From contig NMRB01000879.1 in NCBI GenBank assembly GCA_002633025.1, positions 47,265 to 111,264 of the forward strand: a stretch of DNA of 64,000 nucleotides. The letters run 5' to 3'. Made by a program: the position numbers and the translations under genes. The stretch comes from Notospermus geniculatus. Lineage: Eukaryota > Nemertea > Pilidiophora > Heteronemertea > Lineidae. Shown piece by piece: positions 9,919 through 19,792 of this stretch (the first letter of the stretch is position 1; each line of letters starts with the position of its first letter). The notes under the pieces were generated by a model that was given only the letters and a program-made list of their open reading frames with translations, was not told where the DNA came from and did no database searches.

Positions 9919-10139
9919 ATGGCTGAAGAATCACCAACGCGAGATGGGGAGCAGAGTGTTGATGAGGAGATTGTTTTTAACCCCCGCGGGCAGATCGAAG
10001 ACGAAGACGACACGCCCAGGCGACCCTTCGACAGAGGAGATGGTGCAGCCAGAGGCGGCGGTAAGTGGGACAAACCCGTAAAAGTAGACAGTTTTTCGGG
10101 AGAACAACTGCAATCATGGACGGTGTGGAGGAGAATGTT
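9919..10139 (+). pseudogene. gag: Gypsy gag N-terminus, truncated copy
   Basis: MAEESPTRDGEQSVDEEIVF onwards, matching the start of gag at 105 with a handful of substitutions. At 10139 the sequence leaves the element and the frame closes at 10182 in unrelated sequence. Confidence 0.85.
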
Positions 10140-10933
10140 CATTTTGTTTTCGATTCAAACAACTAGGCCTACAAACAACTGAGGCATCAAAATCACCTAC
10201 CGTACCTCTGTTAGTCATTGACGGATAGCAGCTTGATTGGTTTCAAAACCGAGGGAAACAAAGCGAATAGTCCATGTCTCGGCCTACTTACTACTGCAGG
10301 CCTACTGTATGCAGGCTGACTGACGACGTCGTCAATATCAAAACACGACACGACGTTATGACGTCATCACCAGTGGTGTTGACGCTGTGCATCTAGGATA
10401 CGCCAGCCGATTCACCTTAGCAACGGAGGTACACAGAGGATTGTGAACTAGACGGGGGACGTAAGATATGGAATGCTCCCTGATAGAGACACCAGTTTTC
10501 AACCTCGAATCCAGGCCGACACTGGATAAGTGCTGTGTATTTTGTAGCTGTATTGTTTATTCAATTGTCTGAGAACGCGGTTTATTCCGCTATTCCGCGG
10601 AGTAAGCCTATTTGTGGCCCGGCGAGTGCGTCTGACAGAACGGCATGGATGACGTCGCGGAATGGAAGTCACATGACACACAGTGTTGTGACGCCGTCAC
10701 GTCATGCTGACGGGAGGACCATGGCGGAGTTTTGGAAAAGTCATTTGCACTTTCTTGGAACTTTGCCGGTCCCGTACGCGTCTGTGTGTACATTACACGC
10801 TATACTTCTTGTATGTTCGTGAACTATAGGCAATTGTGAATATGACGGTGATGTGCATGTGGGATGCATACACTTAGTTTACTTGCAATCCGTGTTTGAG
10901 TAAAAAATACCCTGGAAAAACTTTGTAAACATA
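10140..10933. other. Unassigned sequence
   Basis: No convincing gene. It contains two CRE-like cores (GATGACGTCG near 10647; CGTCACGTCATGCTGACG near 10695) just upstream of ACCATGGCGGAG at 10717, which opens a 33-codon frame. A promoter with first exon is possible but unsupported. Confidence 0.4.
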
Positions 10934-11157
10934 CGGGAGAATCCAACTTACCTCGACGCGAGTCCATGTCATAAAAATTTTCTAAGTTCTAATAATACCA
11001 TAATATAGAGAGGTAGCTTAATGGTAAATGGAACAGCTTGTATTATACCTAAGCTGTTCCATCTACCATTATGCTACCCCTACTATATTGCGATATTTTT
11101 AGAACTTACAAAATTTTTATGACCTGGACTCGCGTCGAGGTAAGTTGGATTCTCCCG
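10934..11157. mobile_element. MITE with long inverted repeats, TA flanks (family D)
   Basis: Ends CGGGAGAATCCAACTTACC ... GGTAAGTTGGATTCTCCCG, inverted almost to the centre, flanked by TA. A second copy at 38036-38469 is split by another element. Confidence 0.85.
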
Positions 11158-11716
11158 TAGGTACACTTTCAACCGAACATGTCTATAGATGAATTTTCGT
11201 TGTCTTCATTTCGTAAAAATTTGGTAGTCTTGCTCTTCAAAATGTTCGAGATATCAAAGGGGTGGTATATTTTCGTGAATATTCACTTTTCCTTAAAACC
11301 TTTCAAACCAACATGCTTATTACACCTCAAAGCATCACATCAACATTTGATGATCAATGACTGATAACTAATCAGCTAGTGAGTGTATAACAGCAATATT
11401 GCTGTTATACAGTAACGAGCTGAAGAACTGCCACGGGATAGTCTTTGGACAGTTACTATCTGACAGCAAACTTTTGACAGAAAGCCCTTATGTGGAGCAG
11501 CATCTTGGTGAACATGGTGAACAGTTTTTTTAAAAAATTGTGAAATTCGGGATGATTCTTTCCCTATCTTTAACACTGGATTCCGGCATTGGATTTTTCT
11601 CAAGAAAAGGTTTTCCGGTCCAAATATCTAAGATATCAATGCACAAATTTTACATGCATAGTGCAAAACATCTTTAAATGACAACAAATACGATATCAGC
11701 TTTCATTGAATTACAC
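11158..11716. other. Unassigned sequence with a 26-bp perfect palindrome
   Basis: No gene seen. Positions 11385-11410 form a perfect palindrome centred on CAATATTG. Confidence 0.5.
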
Positions 11717-12229
11717 NNNNNNNNNNNNNNNNNNNNNNNNNNNNNNNNNNNNNNNNNNNNNNNNNNNNNNNNNNNNNNNNNNNNNNNNNNNNNNNNNNNN
11801 NNNNNNNNNNNNNNNNNNNNNNNNNNNNNNNNNNNNNNNNNNNNNNNNNNNNNNNNNNNNNNNNNNNNNNNNNNNNNNNNNNNNNNNNNNNNNNNNNNNN
11901 NNNNNNNNNNNNNNNNNNNNNNNNNNNNNNNNNNNNNNNNNNNNNNNNNNNNNNNNNNNNNNNNNNNNNNNNNNNNNNNNNNNNNNNNNNNNNNNNNNNN
12001 NNNNNNNNNNNNNNNNNNNNNNNNNNNNNNNNNNNNNNNNNNNNNNNNNNNNNNNNNNNNNNNNNNNNNNNNNNNNNNNNNNNNNNNNNNNNNNNNNNNN
12101 NNNNNNNNNNNNNNNNNNNNNNNNNNNNNNNNNNNNNNNNNNNNNNNNNNNNNNNNNNNNNNNNNNNNNNNNNNNNNNNNNNNNNNNNNNNNNNNNNNNN
12201 NNNNNNNNNNNNNNNNGGGGGGGGGGGGG
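11717..12229. other. Assembly gap (500 N) followed by a G run
   Basis: N from 11717 to 12216, then 13 G before unique sequence. Any reading frame across it is meaningless. Confidence 0.99.
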
Positions 12230-13076
12230 CAGAAGTCATGGACAATTGTCAGAAGGGAATGTGTCCTGATACCGTCCATGCAATGTAATGATGTGGCGAT
12301 GAGACGATGGCCGAAGACAGGTGTAGGGTGTTTCGCGGCTCATACGGAATTGGTGCGTATGGTTTACAGCGCAATACAAAAAAAAGATGATTGCGAATGC
12401 GCCGCTCGATTAGTGCAGAAAAACCATTGATTCTGCCAAGCCCGCATCACTTTCTGGCCTAAAAGTATGTTTAAAATACTCCCCACATAATACGTACCGG
12501 TAAACATTCCAAAAAGGTGTTGTTTGCCGTCAATGCGTAGTTTTTGAGGAGGCGTGAGAAAGGCCCTTGTTTCTTCGTTGACCGAACACATGTACACATT
12601 GCTACACTACACACTTGTATACATACGATGCGATCAACTCCAGTTGTAGTCACGAAACTCACGACTTCGAATACCGGTATTTGGGATATTCTACGTCGTG
12701 ATTCAGGCCAGGCCTTTCTGTACGGGAAATCCGCACAGCTGAGAAGGGCGGAATCGGAATGTTTTCACTGCTTGTGAAGCTCTGGGAGCAGGACATCATT
12801 TAAAAAGTATCCTGTCGTGAACTTCCAATATTCTAGATGACATTCATACCGTTGACCAAAAAATCTGACCACTTTTAAGGTATTTAAAATCCGAAATTTG
12901 AAGGGCAGTAAAAACACGCCGCCATATCCCTGTACCGGTACATCGTACTGTACATTGGTTTGTTGACTTCCGCAGCGAAAGGTCACATGGGAGTTGATGG
13001 TTCGAAAGGTCGCACTAATTTGCATAATTAATATAATTATCGGATGTTTCTTCGTCACCAAAAGAATCAACTTTCG
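12230..13076. other. Unassigned sequence
   Basis: Short frames only on both strands; nothing recognised. Confidence 0.5.
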
Positions 13077-13231
13077 CCAATGCGCATGCGCAGAAGGCGT
13101 GTTTGAGCAATCGGAAACACTCGGCGATTTCCGATGACAGGAGAGGCCAACGCCGAAAGTGACGTCATCAAAACATTATGGCAGCCAAGTTCGGCGCAAT
13201 GCAAGATCGCGTCGAGAAAAAAAGAAATTAA
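13077..13231 (+). promoter_or_regulatory. Candidate TATA-less promoter with NRF1, CRE and YY1-like sites
   Basis: In 105 bp: CCAAT (13077-13081), a perfect NRF1-type palindrome TGCGCATGCGCA (13081-13092), a perfect CRE TGACGTCA (13160-13167) and AACATTATGGCAGCCAAG, which resembles a YY1 initiator. The ATG at 13178 opens a 17-codon frame (MAAKFGAMQDRVEKKRN) without an obvious splice donor. The site cluster looks like a broadly expressed gene's promoter; the gene is not identified. Confidence 0.35.
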
Positions 13232-13771
13232 ACCTATGTGTTCTGGTCAGATTACAATCAAAATAGTCCAGTCACCTACTGTTTAATATGAACATTACAA
13301 ATATTTGGTGTTAAAAGCGATTTCCACTGTAGGTTTTCGAGATATTCACAATAAAAGTGCGGCGTGTTTGACTAATTGATATGCAAATTTTCGTTTACAC
13401 TAGTCCCGTGTAGAATTGTATAGGTTGAATCCGGTCGTAGAATCATAACTATGATGTTATGTTCGGAGACCGGAGTTTTCGGTCTACTCCAGTTGGTACG
13501 GACGGACGTAGTTTGTCTCATTGCCGCTAGGTGGCTACACTATCAAGTAGCTGTGTGGAACTCTCCTGTGTTCAAATTGTGGCACAAAAAGGCATTTTTT
13601 TACCAAAAAGGGGGTAAAATTTCAAAAAAGAATCCGTCGAGGGGAATCTACAATATGATCCACACCTACTAAGTCATTGGTTTCCAACATTCAACGCATT
13701 TCCGAGACCACATCTTGAAACAAAATCCACTTCCTTTTTCGCGGCCACAACGCCCATTATAGTATAGATTC
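13232..13771. other. Unassigned sequence
   Basis: No gene, RNA or clear repeat seen on either strand. Confidence 0.5.
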
Positions 13772-13896
13772 ACAATAAAACAGTAAAAAGTTCTTTGGCA
13801 CTCCTTCAACAGCTAAAATTTTGAACACAAATTTTCGAACAGTATGGTCCCTGTTCATGGTCACATGCAGAATGAATGTCAAAGCACACACACAAG

Positions 13897-14178
13897 TTAA
13901 TAAATCAGTGATTCGTAAGCATTTGGTATATAAAATCCATTATCCCTATTGATTGTCTGTTTGTGACGCTTGATTTGTATTGCTGCATTGAATTTCCTTT
14001 TGATGTCATTTTCCTGCTTATTGTTCAGTATTTCAACGTTTTCCCACTCGATCTGATGTACAGGGTTTTCCAATAAATGTTCACGAACAGCTGACTTTTG
14101 GTCCTTCTTATGTTCTCCGATGCGCATGGGCAGTGGTCTATCAGTTTCACCAATGTATGTAGCGTTACAGGAGCATGT
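13897..14178 (-). pseudogene. Penelope GIY-YIG endonuclease C-terminus, left arm
   Basis: Reads (minus strand) CSCNATYIGETDRPLPMRIG and then 76 codons to the stop at 13897. It shows the YIG motif, the conserved Arg two to three residues after GET, and a Glu-bearing EWENVEIL segment as in GIY-YIG nucleases. It lacks the upstream RT, so it can only be a partial copy. Confidence 0.8.
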
Positions 14179-14189
14179 TATTTTGAATC

Positions 14190-14550
14190 AAGCGTACTAT
14201 CCGCCAACACCTTCACAGTCCGGAAATGACTAAGACTAAATCTCCAATTCTCATAACCCTCCCGTACATAGGGAATACTTCACACAAAGTGAAACGACTG
14301 ATCGAAAATCTGGCTGCTGCTGACGTTTTTTTTCACCAAACAGGACACCCTGAAAACCTTTCTTCAAGCCAATGGGAGAAAACACGGCACGAAACGCTCA
14401 GAACCAAGGGGAGTAGTTTACAAAATAACGTGCTCCTGTAACGCTACAAACATTGGTGAAACTGGTAGACCACTGCCCATGCGCATCGGAGAACATAAGA
14501 AGGACCAAAAGTCAGCTGTTCGTGAACATTTATTGGAAAACCCTGTACAT
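14190..14550 (+). pseudogene. Penelope RT-endonuclease junction, right copy, first piece
   Basis: Contains ILITLPYIGNTSHKVKRLIE (the conserved LPYI region between RT and endonuclease, about 14241-14300), then a frame change in a T run at 14322-14329, then GVVYKITCSCNATNIGETGR and MRIGEHKKDQ. The YIG tyrosine is Asn here, unlike the left arm. Coding sequence stops being readable at 14550, where the composite insertion begins. Confidence 0.8.
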
Positions 14551-14718
14551 CCTCAGCGCCCTCACACGACGAATAGTGTAATCGGGGTCTTTGTGCACTG
14601 GACGTCCACCTGTGCGGTCGTCCCTTGCTTTCCTCCTGTTCCCACGAGTTTTCGGGAATCTTTTTGGATTTATCGGTCTGATAATTGGCGTTTTGGTTTT
14701 TTTTCCGTGATCTCTGTG

Positions 14719-15020
14719 CTTGTCCGGCTCTCCCCTGGGGGATTGCCGTGGGATATGTCCAGCTTTCGAACTGTGGGATGATTGTCCGGCTCTCCCCTGG
14801 GGGATTGCCGTGGGATATGTCCAGCTTTCGAGCTGTGGGATGATTGCCCGGCTCTCCTCTGGCGGATTGCCGTGGGATATGTCCGGTTTTCGAGCTGTGG
14901 GATGATTGTCCGGCTCTCCCCTGTCAGTGGGTTTGCCGTGGGATATGTCCGGCTTTCGAGCTGTGGGATAATTTGTCCGGCTCTCCCCTGTGGGTTTGCC
15001 GTGGGAGGTGTCCGGCTATA
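14719..15020 (+). repeat. 62-66 bp minisatellite, about five units
   Basis: Unit starts GTCCGGCTCTCCCCTGGGGG and contains GCCGTGGGATATGTCC; copies at about 14719, 14782, 14844, 14906 and 14972, the last degenerate. It lies inside the composite insertion. Short frames across it are repeat artefacts. Confidence 0.9.
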
Positions 15021-15880
15021 GAGATATGTTATATTTCATTGGCTTACTCCTGTGAGTATCCCATGGGGTAAATCCGGTTTTAGAGCGGTGATATTGGTGG
15101 TTTGGGACATTCCCCTGAGAATATGCCAAAGGATTGCCAGGAAAGCCATGGCTGTGGGGTGTTCTTGTGTAGGATATCCTCTGGGTATTAGATTAGCTGT
15201 AAGCATTGGGTGTTTTCTGGCTTCGCATGGTGCCGACACAACATTTTGGTTGTAGTGTAAATGGGTATTAGTCTGCTGGATTGCGCAACATATTGGTGGA
15301 ATTACGTTTTGTTGGGGGCATTTGTTCTTGCAGGGTTGGGTGCTTATCAACACAGGTGTTTGTCCATGCGTTATTTCGCATGAGTGGACGCGTTTTGTGG
15401 CAGGGTTTTTGAGTCAGCCCTGTGTTTTACAGTGTAGTGGGATTATTAACCCCTTTTGACGATGCCGCTGGCCAATTCAAAGATTGTCGTTGATGTAGGC
15501 GGAAACGCAAAAATTGTTTAATAGTAATCGTTTTTCTGACAGGAACCGTCATCCTTCGCCTCAGGGGACTCTAGACGCCTCAGTGGATATTCTCCGCGCG
15601 AGGTGGAGGTTGAGGGTTCTTTCTAGTCTGATCATTTTTCAAGAGAAAGTTAGGGTCCATTATCCACAACCCGGATTGGGGGAAATTGGTTTACATCAGT
15701 TTAGTGCGGCGAAACATTATTAGATATCTGGAAGCCGCCATTATGGTACAAGTTAGGCGATCGGACTGGAGAGGGCCCTCGGCCTCCGCCATGCCACGGT
15801 GATAAATGTACCACGTTTGTACGTGAAGTTGGTGGCATGCATTAAGTTTTGAGCGAGTTTTGGGGAGTAATGGGGGTTAA
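15021..15880. other. Interior of composite insertion, unassigned
   Basis: Short frames only; nothing recognised on either strand. Confidence 0.45.
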
Positions 15881-16018
15881 TGGGAGGAAATGGGGAGAAA
15901 TTGTGGTGGTGGTAATGGTAAATGTATTGTTTCCCCCTCTAGAACTCCAGCTCTGTGCCGGTTTTTTTCCCCAATACTCCCAACACTAGAGGAGAGTGAG
16001 GGCGCTGAGGATACATTA

Positions 16019-16147
16019 GGGACTTTCAGCAAGCCTCCGTATCGTCGATCCGTATCACGTATGACGTATGAGTTTAATGTAAAATGCATTAGCTCGATAC
16101 GTCATACGTGATACGGACCGACGACACGGAGGCTTGCTGAAAGTCCC
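16019..16147. mobile_element. MITE with GGGACTTTCAGCAAGCC inverted ends, ATTA/TATTA flanks
   Basis: GGGACTTTCAGCAAGCCTCC at the left is inverted at the right; the inner part is also palindromic around TACGTCATACGTGATACGG. It belongs to the same loose group as the GGGAG-ended MITEs at 28614, 39861, 41631 and 44064. Confidence 0.8.
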
Positions 16148-16155
16148 TATTAACA

Positions 16156-16395
16156 TCCTCAGCGCCCTCACACGACGAATAGTGTAATCGGGGTCTTTTG
16201 TGCACTGGCGGCGCCTGGGTCCGTCAATCCCGTTCCTTTCCGTGCTCAGCCGTTCATTCTTGGAGTGGGTGTTCTTGGAAATTCGCGCCCTACCCGCCCC
16301 TCCCGTTTTGTGCCCTCCTCTCCTCTGTGTTTCTCGGCTCTGTGCCGGTTTTTCCCCCAATACTCCCAACACTAGAGGAGAGTGAGGGCGCTGAG
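16156..16395. mobile_element. Short deletion derivative of the composite element
   Basis: Ends CCTCAGCGCCCTCACACG ... GAGTGAGGGCGCTGAGG; the first about 50 bp and the last about 70 bp match the ends of the long unit 14551-16010, the interior does not. A MITE-type derivative next to its longer relative. Confidence 0.75.
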
Positions 16396-16419
16396 GATAC
16401 ATTAAGGATACATTAACAT

Positions 16420-16571
16420 CAGATCGAGTGGGAAAACGTTGGAATACTGAACAATAAGCAGGAACATGACATCAAAAGGAAATTCAATGCAGCCATACAA
16501 ATCAAGCGTCACAAACCAACAATCAATAGGGATAATGGATTTTATATACCAAATGCTTACGAATCACTCTG
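16420..16571 (+). pseudogene. Penelope endonuclease C-terminus, right arm, second piece
   Basis: Continues the endonuclease after the insertion (IEWENVGILNNKQEHDIKRK), ending at a TGA at 16569-16571, one codon position later than expected from the left arm. The 3' untranslated part continues to about 16710 and mirrors 13772-13896. Confidence 0.8.
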
Positions 16572-16734
16572 ATTTATTAACTTGTGTGTGTGCTTTGACA
16601 TTCATTCTGCATGTGACCATGAACAGGGACACTGTTCGAAAATTTGTGTTCAAAATTTTAGCTGTTGAAGGAGTGTCAAAGAACTTTTTACTGTTTTATT
16701 GTTTTAACCCTTCAAAGAATGCCTCTGAAAGAAC

Positions 16735-17543
16735 TTAGTATGCACACCCTAAAAATACTGCATTCTGATTGAGCACTGGTTTTCTGACCGCCTCATGCTT
16801 GCCTGGGAGGCCCAATTTCAGCAGGGCTTTGTGTGGAGTGTATGAAGTGGAACGAGACCAAAGCCCTCCTGTGGGAGGATGCATTGTCACGCACTTACCC
16901 TGTGGCCTTAGCTTTTTCATACAGTATTTCTTTACTCTTTGCATGTCATTGACAGAGAGGCTCGTGCTGAACAGCATGGCGCAGCTCATGCTTCCCAGGA
17001 GGTAACCGTTTGGATCTGCAGGGCGCCGACCGAGTTCTATTCGTCTCGCCCCCTGGGTCCGAACTGTGTGGGAACCTGTGGTTATCTGCTGCGTTTTGTC
17101 ATCCACCAATCCCATAACTTTTCCTGATGCCATGTCGTAGGAAACACCAATGAATGTCCACGTATTAGGAGGAATCTCAAGGCTGTTAAAGGTCATGTAA
17201 TGGTGCGCATTTTTCGATCTCTCTACAATATTGGTATAGAGGTTATAGGAAGGCCAGCTCCAAATATGCATTCCAAACCCATCAGTGTAACCATATTCTA
17301 AAAAGCATGCATCTTTTTTTGCAATGTTGACGAAGGATGTGAAAGTATACGATCCATTCACCCCCACATCCATAGACTGCGAGTACGCGACACTCAGATA
17401 TGAAGTAGCCCGCCCTTGGAATCTGTAAGCCGTATTCACTTCCCCAGTGGGTCCAGTCGTTAAGGTGACTTCATGGAGCGAAGCGTCATTTCCAAAGCCG
17501 GAGAGATCCCTGCCTTGTGATTCTATATTCATCATCCAGACAG
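16735..17543 (-). CDS. Secreted LamG/ConA-like domain protein, exon 2
   Basis: Terminal exon of a two-exon gene (exon 1 at 19717-19792). The acceptor CCGGCAG precedes 17543 and its phase matches exon 1, giving a start of the mature part AVWMMNIESQGRDLSG. The exon encodes about 269 residues forming a laminin-G-like jelly-roll domain: GRDLSGFGNDASLHEV, the TAYRF strand, ITTGSHTVRT, GARRIELGRRPADPNGYLLG and AMLFSTSLSVNDMQRVKKYC. It ends in a basic Cys-containing tail (KKYCMKKLRPQGKC). Likely an extracellular carbohydrate- or protein-binding protein; partner unknown. No stop or frame break. The ORF also opens upstream at MMN, but the splice phase and signal peptide favour the longer product. Confidence 0.8.
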
Positions 17544-19716
17544 CTGCCGGCTGCGGGATGAACTTACCTACTTGTCAAAGAAAATGATAGATGTCTTAAA
17601 GACCTGCCTATGTTTACGATTCTGGCGTGCAGTGTACGATTAACCCCGATTGCTCGCCGTATGGCTTTGTTTCTCGATTGTACATGTACAGTTAAGCCCG
17701 AATTTATTAATACCCCATGAAAAATTACAGGAAAAATATTTAGAAAATACCTATCAGTTGAACTGGCACGGCTCTGTTATCGTTTTATGACATTTAGTCG
17801 AAATGTACAGAGATTGAAAAATATTGTCAAAATATCATGAAGATATCACTATTTCAAAATATCATGAAAAACATAACTTTTGAAAATTTCAGATATTCGA
17901 TTCGAAATTGATGTCATATCATACCACCTTATCATAGCACCTTTGTGAAAAAATATTGGCGTTAATATACCTCTTCGTTTTTGCGGCATAATTTTGAAGA
18001 ACTGCATGATTTTGATGCCTTTTTCTTAACCTTTTGCCATTTATTTAAATTACTGTGTCATATGATTGAACGAGTCAGAAAATTAGGTGGAATCTTTTTT
18101 CGTTTGACTACATGTATGTGGGCCTGATGGCATTCATTTTTTTTCTCCAAAATTCTTGAAATTATCAAAGTATCAAATGTGAAAATGCAATTGATATTTT
18201 GCAATTTCACAAAATCGAAGTGAGATTTTCGAAAAAATTTCTTTACTGCAATTTTGAGAATTGGCCATAGGATGATATGATGTCGATTTGAAATTTTAAA
18301 AAGTTAGGTTTTTCATGATATTTTGAAATTGTGATATTTCTGTGATTTCATGATATTTTGAAATTGTGATATTTCTGTGATATTTTGCCCATATTTTTTA
18401 ATCTCTGCACATTCCGAATGAAGCCCAAGACGTGCCAGTTCAGCTGATGTCTATTTTCTAAATATTTTTCCTATAATTTTTCATGGGGTAAGAATAAATT
18501 CGGGCTTAAAGCGAATGGCTCGAGGGGTTTGTTTTGATTTTTGGTGGTACCTCCCATAGAGAGTGAACCTAGTCTCCAGGCAAAGCCGTGCTCCAGTCAT
18601 AGGCAAAACCTGTGCAAAAATGCCAACGTGCACCTGGGGACGAGGTTCCATTAAAAATTTGTTAAAATGGGTTAATGACATTTTGAAATTCAGTCTGTTA
18701 AAATGTACATTTTGTACTATTCACATTGATTTCGAAGCGGCAGATTTTGCACAATACGCCTCCGAAGTTTGGCTGTCTAATGCATTTCCCATTAAGCTAA
18801 AATCCTTCTTTCGCCTTTTTCTCAAAACGGCGCTTGATTTGAGGACATGTCAACAAACAACTGTCAACAAACCCCGTGAGCCATTTGCTTTAACTGGTCA
18901 GCAAAATACGATATCAGTGTCCGTGATGGCATCAGCATTACTTGTAGTAATGAATACTAAAATGTATGAGCACCATCGCTGATTGGTTTAGACTTAGCGT
19001 TTGAAGTGCCATCTTAGGCGAATATTACTATTAACACACATCTTCAGACGAATAGTAGGCCTACTAATTACACGTGCTTTTAGTTCATTCGCGTGTGCTG
19101 AAGATGGCGCTCTGATCACCATTTTCATTCAAAGTGAAGATCGCGCTGAAAGTCTCTGCCCTATCCAAATGAGGAACCCGCCCTGCGGTTTATCCCGACA
19201 GGTCGGCGCTGCGAGCGATTGTACCGAAACGACGACATTGACGTTGTTTTATGTGTTGACGTTGCGTCATGAAAAAATTTCCTGTACATTTTTCTACAGG
19301 AAGAATGACACAAATGACGTCCTTATCGCTATCGGATCTCTTAATTTTAACAAAAAAAGGAATGAGTTTAAAAGAAAATTTCATCTGTTACACGATGATG
19401 TAAGTTTGACTGCCATGCGACCAACACAAATGGTTTATTTTCACGCCAGAAATAAATGGAAATAGCGTTAGAAAAAAGAGATTTCGGTCACATCGCTCAC
19501 AGCGCCACGTTGTGACGTTAGTTCCGCGGGTACCTCATTAACGCGTTTTCTTGTGGTGATCTGACCATTGTACACCACATGCCCTCCATTGTACACTTTT
19601 TAGGCTGTCGTACATAGTAATATGGCGGATTGTACACCACATAAGTAGGTAAGTCTACGATGCTGATCACTTGAACAACACGAATGCTAACAGTTCATAT
19701 GCATGTAGCAACTTAC
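17544..19716 (-). other. Intron of the LamG-like gene
   Basis: GT (19716-19715) to AG (17545-17544) on the minus strand, 2,173 bp. It holds an 810-bp TTAA-flanked element (17696-18505) and otherwise unassigned sequence; the 139- and 154-codon plus-strand frames at 18563 and 19001 show no recognisable domain. Confidence 0.7.
17696..18505. mobile_element. TTAA-flanked inverted-repeat element, piggyBac-like, 810 bp
   Basis: Perfect TTAA on both sides (17692-17695, 18506-18509). Ends GCCCGAATTTATTAATACCCC and the inverse, with about 80 bp of inverted similarity. The interior is AT-rich with repeats of ATTTCAAAATATCATGA and two 31-bp tandem units near 18340-18400. No ORF, so nonautonomous; assignment to piggyBac rests on the TTAA only. 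Confidence 0.8.
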
Positions 19717-19792
19717 CGTTAACCACCGACACCAACAGAAACGAATAAAACAGAATAAGGGTGAACTGAGCCAGTCTTTTAGTAAACTCCAT
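19717..19792 (-). CDS. Secreted LamG-like protein, exon 1 (signal peptide)
   Basis: ATG at 19792 followed by MEFTKRLAQFTLILFYSF and LLVSVVN: a basic n-region and a long hydrophobic core, a textbook signal peptide. It ends in phase 1 at a strong donor (G|GTAAGT). Too short for standard ORF listing; phase and content fit the LamG exon 2.2 kb downstream on the same strand, whose own N-terminus lacks a signal. Confidence 0.7.

Larger units (their letters stand above)
9526..10139 (+). mobile_element. Truncated second gypsy copy joined to the first through one LTR
   Basis: Leader, two small ORFs and the first about 75 codons of gag follow the LTR directly. From 9819 on it matches 1-320 with few differences. 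Similarity ends abruptly at 10139 within the gag N-terminus; what follows is unrelated. The arrangement internal-LTR-internal is what unequal recombination between LTRs, or insertion plus truncation, would leave. Confidence 0.85.
14551..16415. mobile_element. Composite insertion in the Penelope right arm, flanked by ACAT
   Basis: Flanks are ACAT at 14547-14550 and 16416-16419, and the uninterrupted left arm shows the empty site. Both ends carry CCTCAGCGCCCTCAC / GTGAGGGCGCTGAGG. Within it: a long unit 14551-16010, a MITE 16019-16147 and a short 250-bp unit 16156-16395 with the same ends as the long one. No transposase seen; nonautonomous. Confidence 0.8.
13772..16710. mobile_element. Penelope-like retroelement ends in inverted orientation
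   Basis: Left arm 13772-14178 (minus) and right arm 14418-14550 plus 16416-16710 (plus) are inverted copies of the same 3' end: the GIY-YIG endonuclease C-terminus and the 3' untranslated region. About 240 bp of unique RT-to-endonuclease sequence lies between them. Tandem or inverted partial copies flanking the body are characteristic of Penelope-like elements. The right arm is split by a 1.9-kb insertion at an ACAT target. Confidence 0.85.

Noticed and set aside
11674-12430. Frames of 180-250 codons on both strands
   Set aside because: They consist almost wholly of undetermined residues across the 500-N gap.
14479-15071. Proline/Gly-rich frames of 60-100 codons
   Set aside because: Cross the 62-bp minisatellite and the insertion boundary; only the first 24 codons (14479-14550) are real Penelope sequence.
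18563-18982. 139-codon plus-strand frame
   Set aside because: No recognisable domain, lies in the LamG intron, and composition is not gene-like.
19001-19465. 154-codon plus-strand frame
   Set aside because: No domain; local sequence partly resembles 43075-43170, so it is more likely repeat-derived than a gene.
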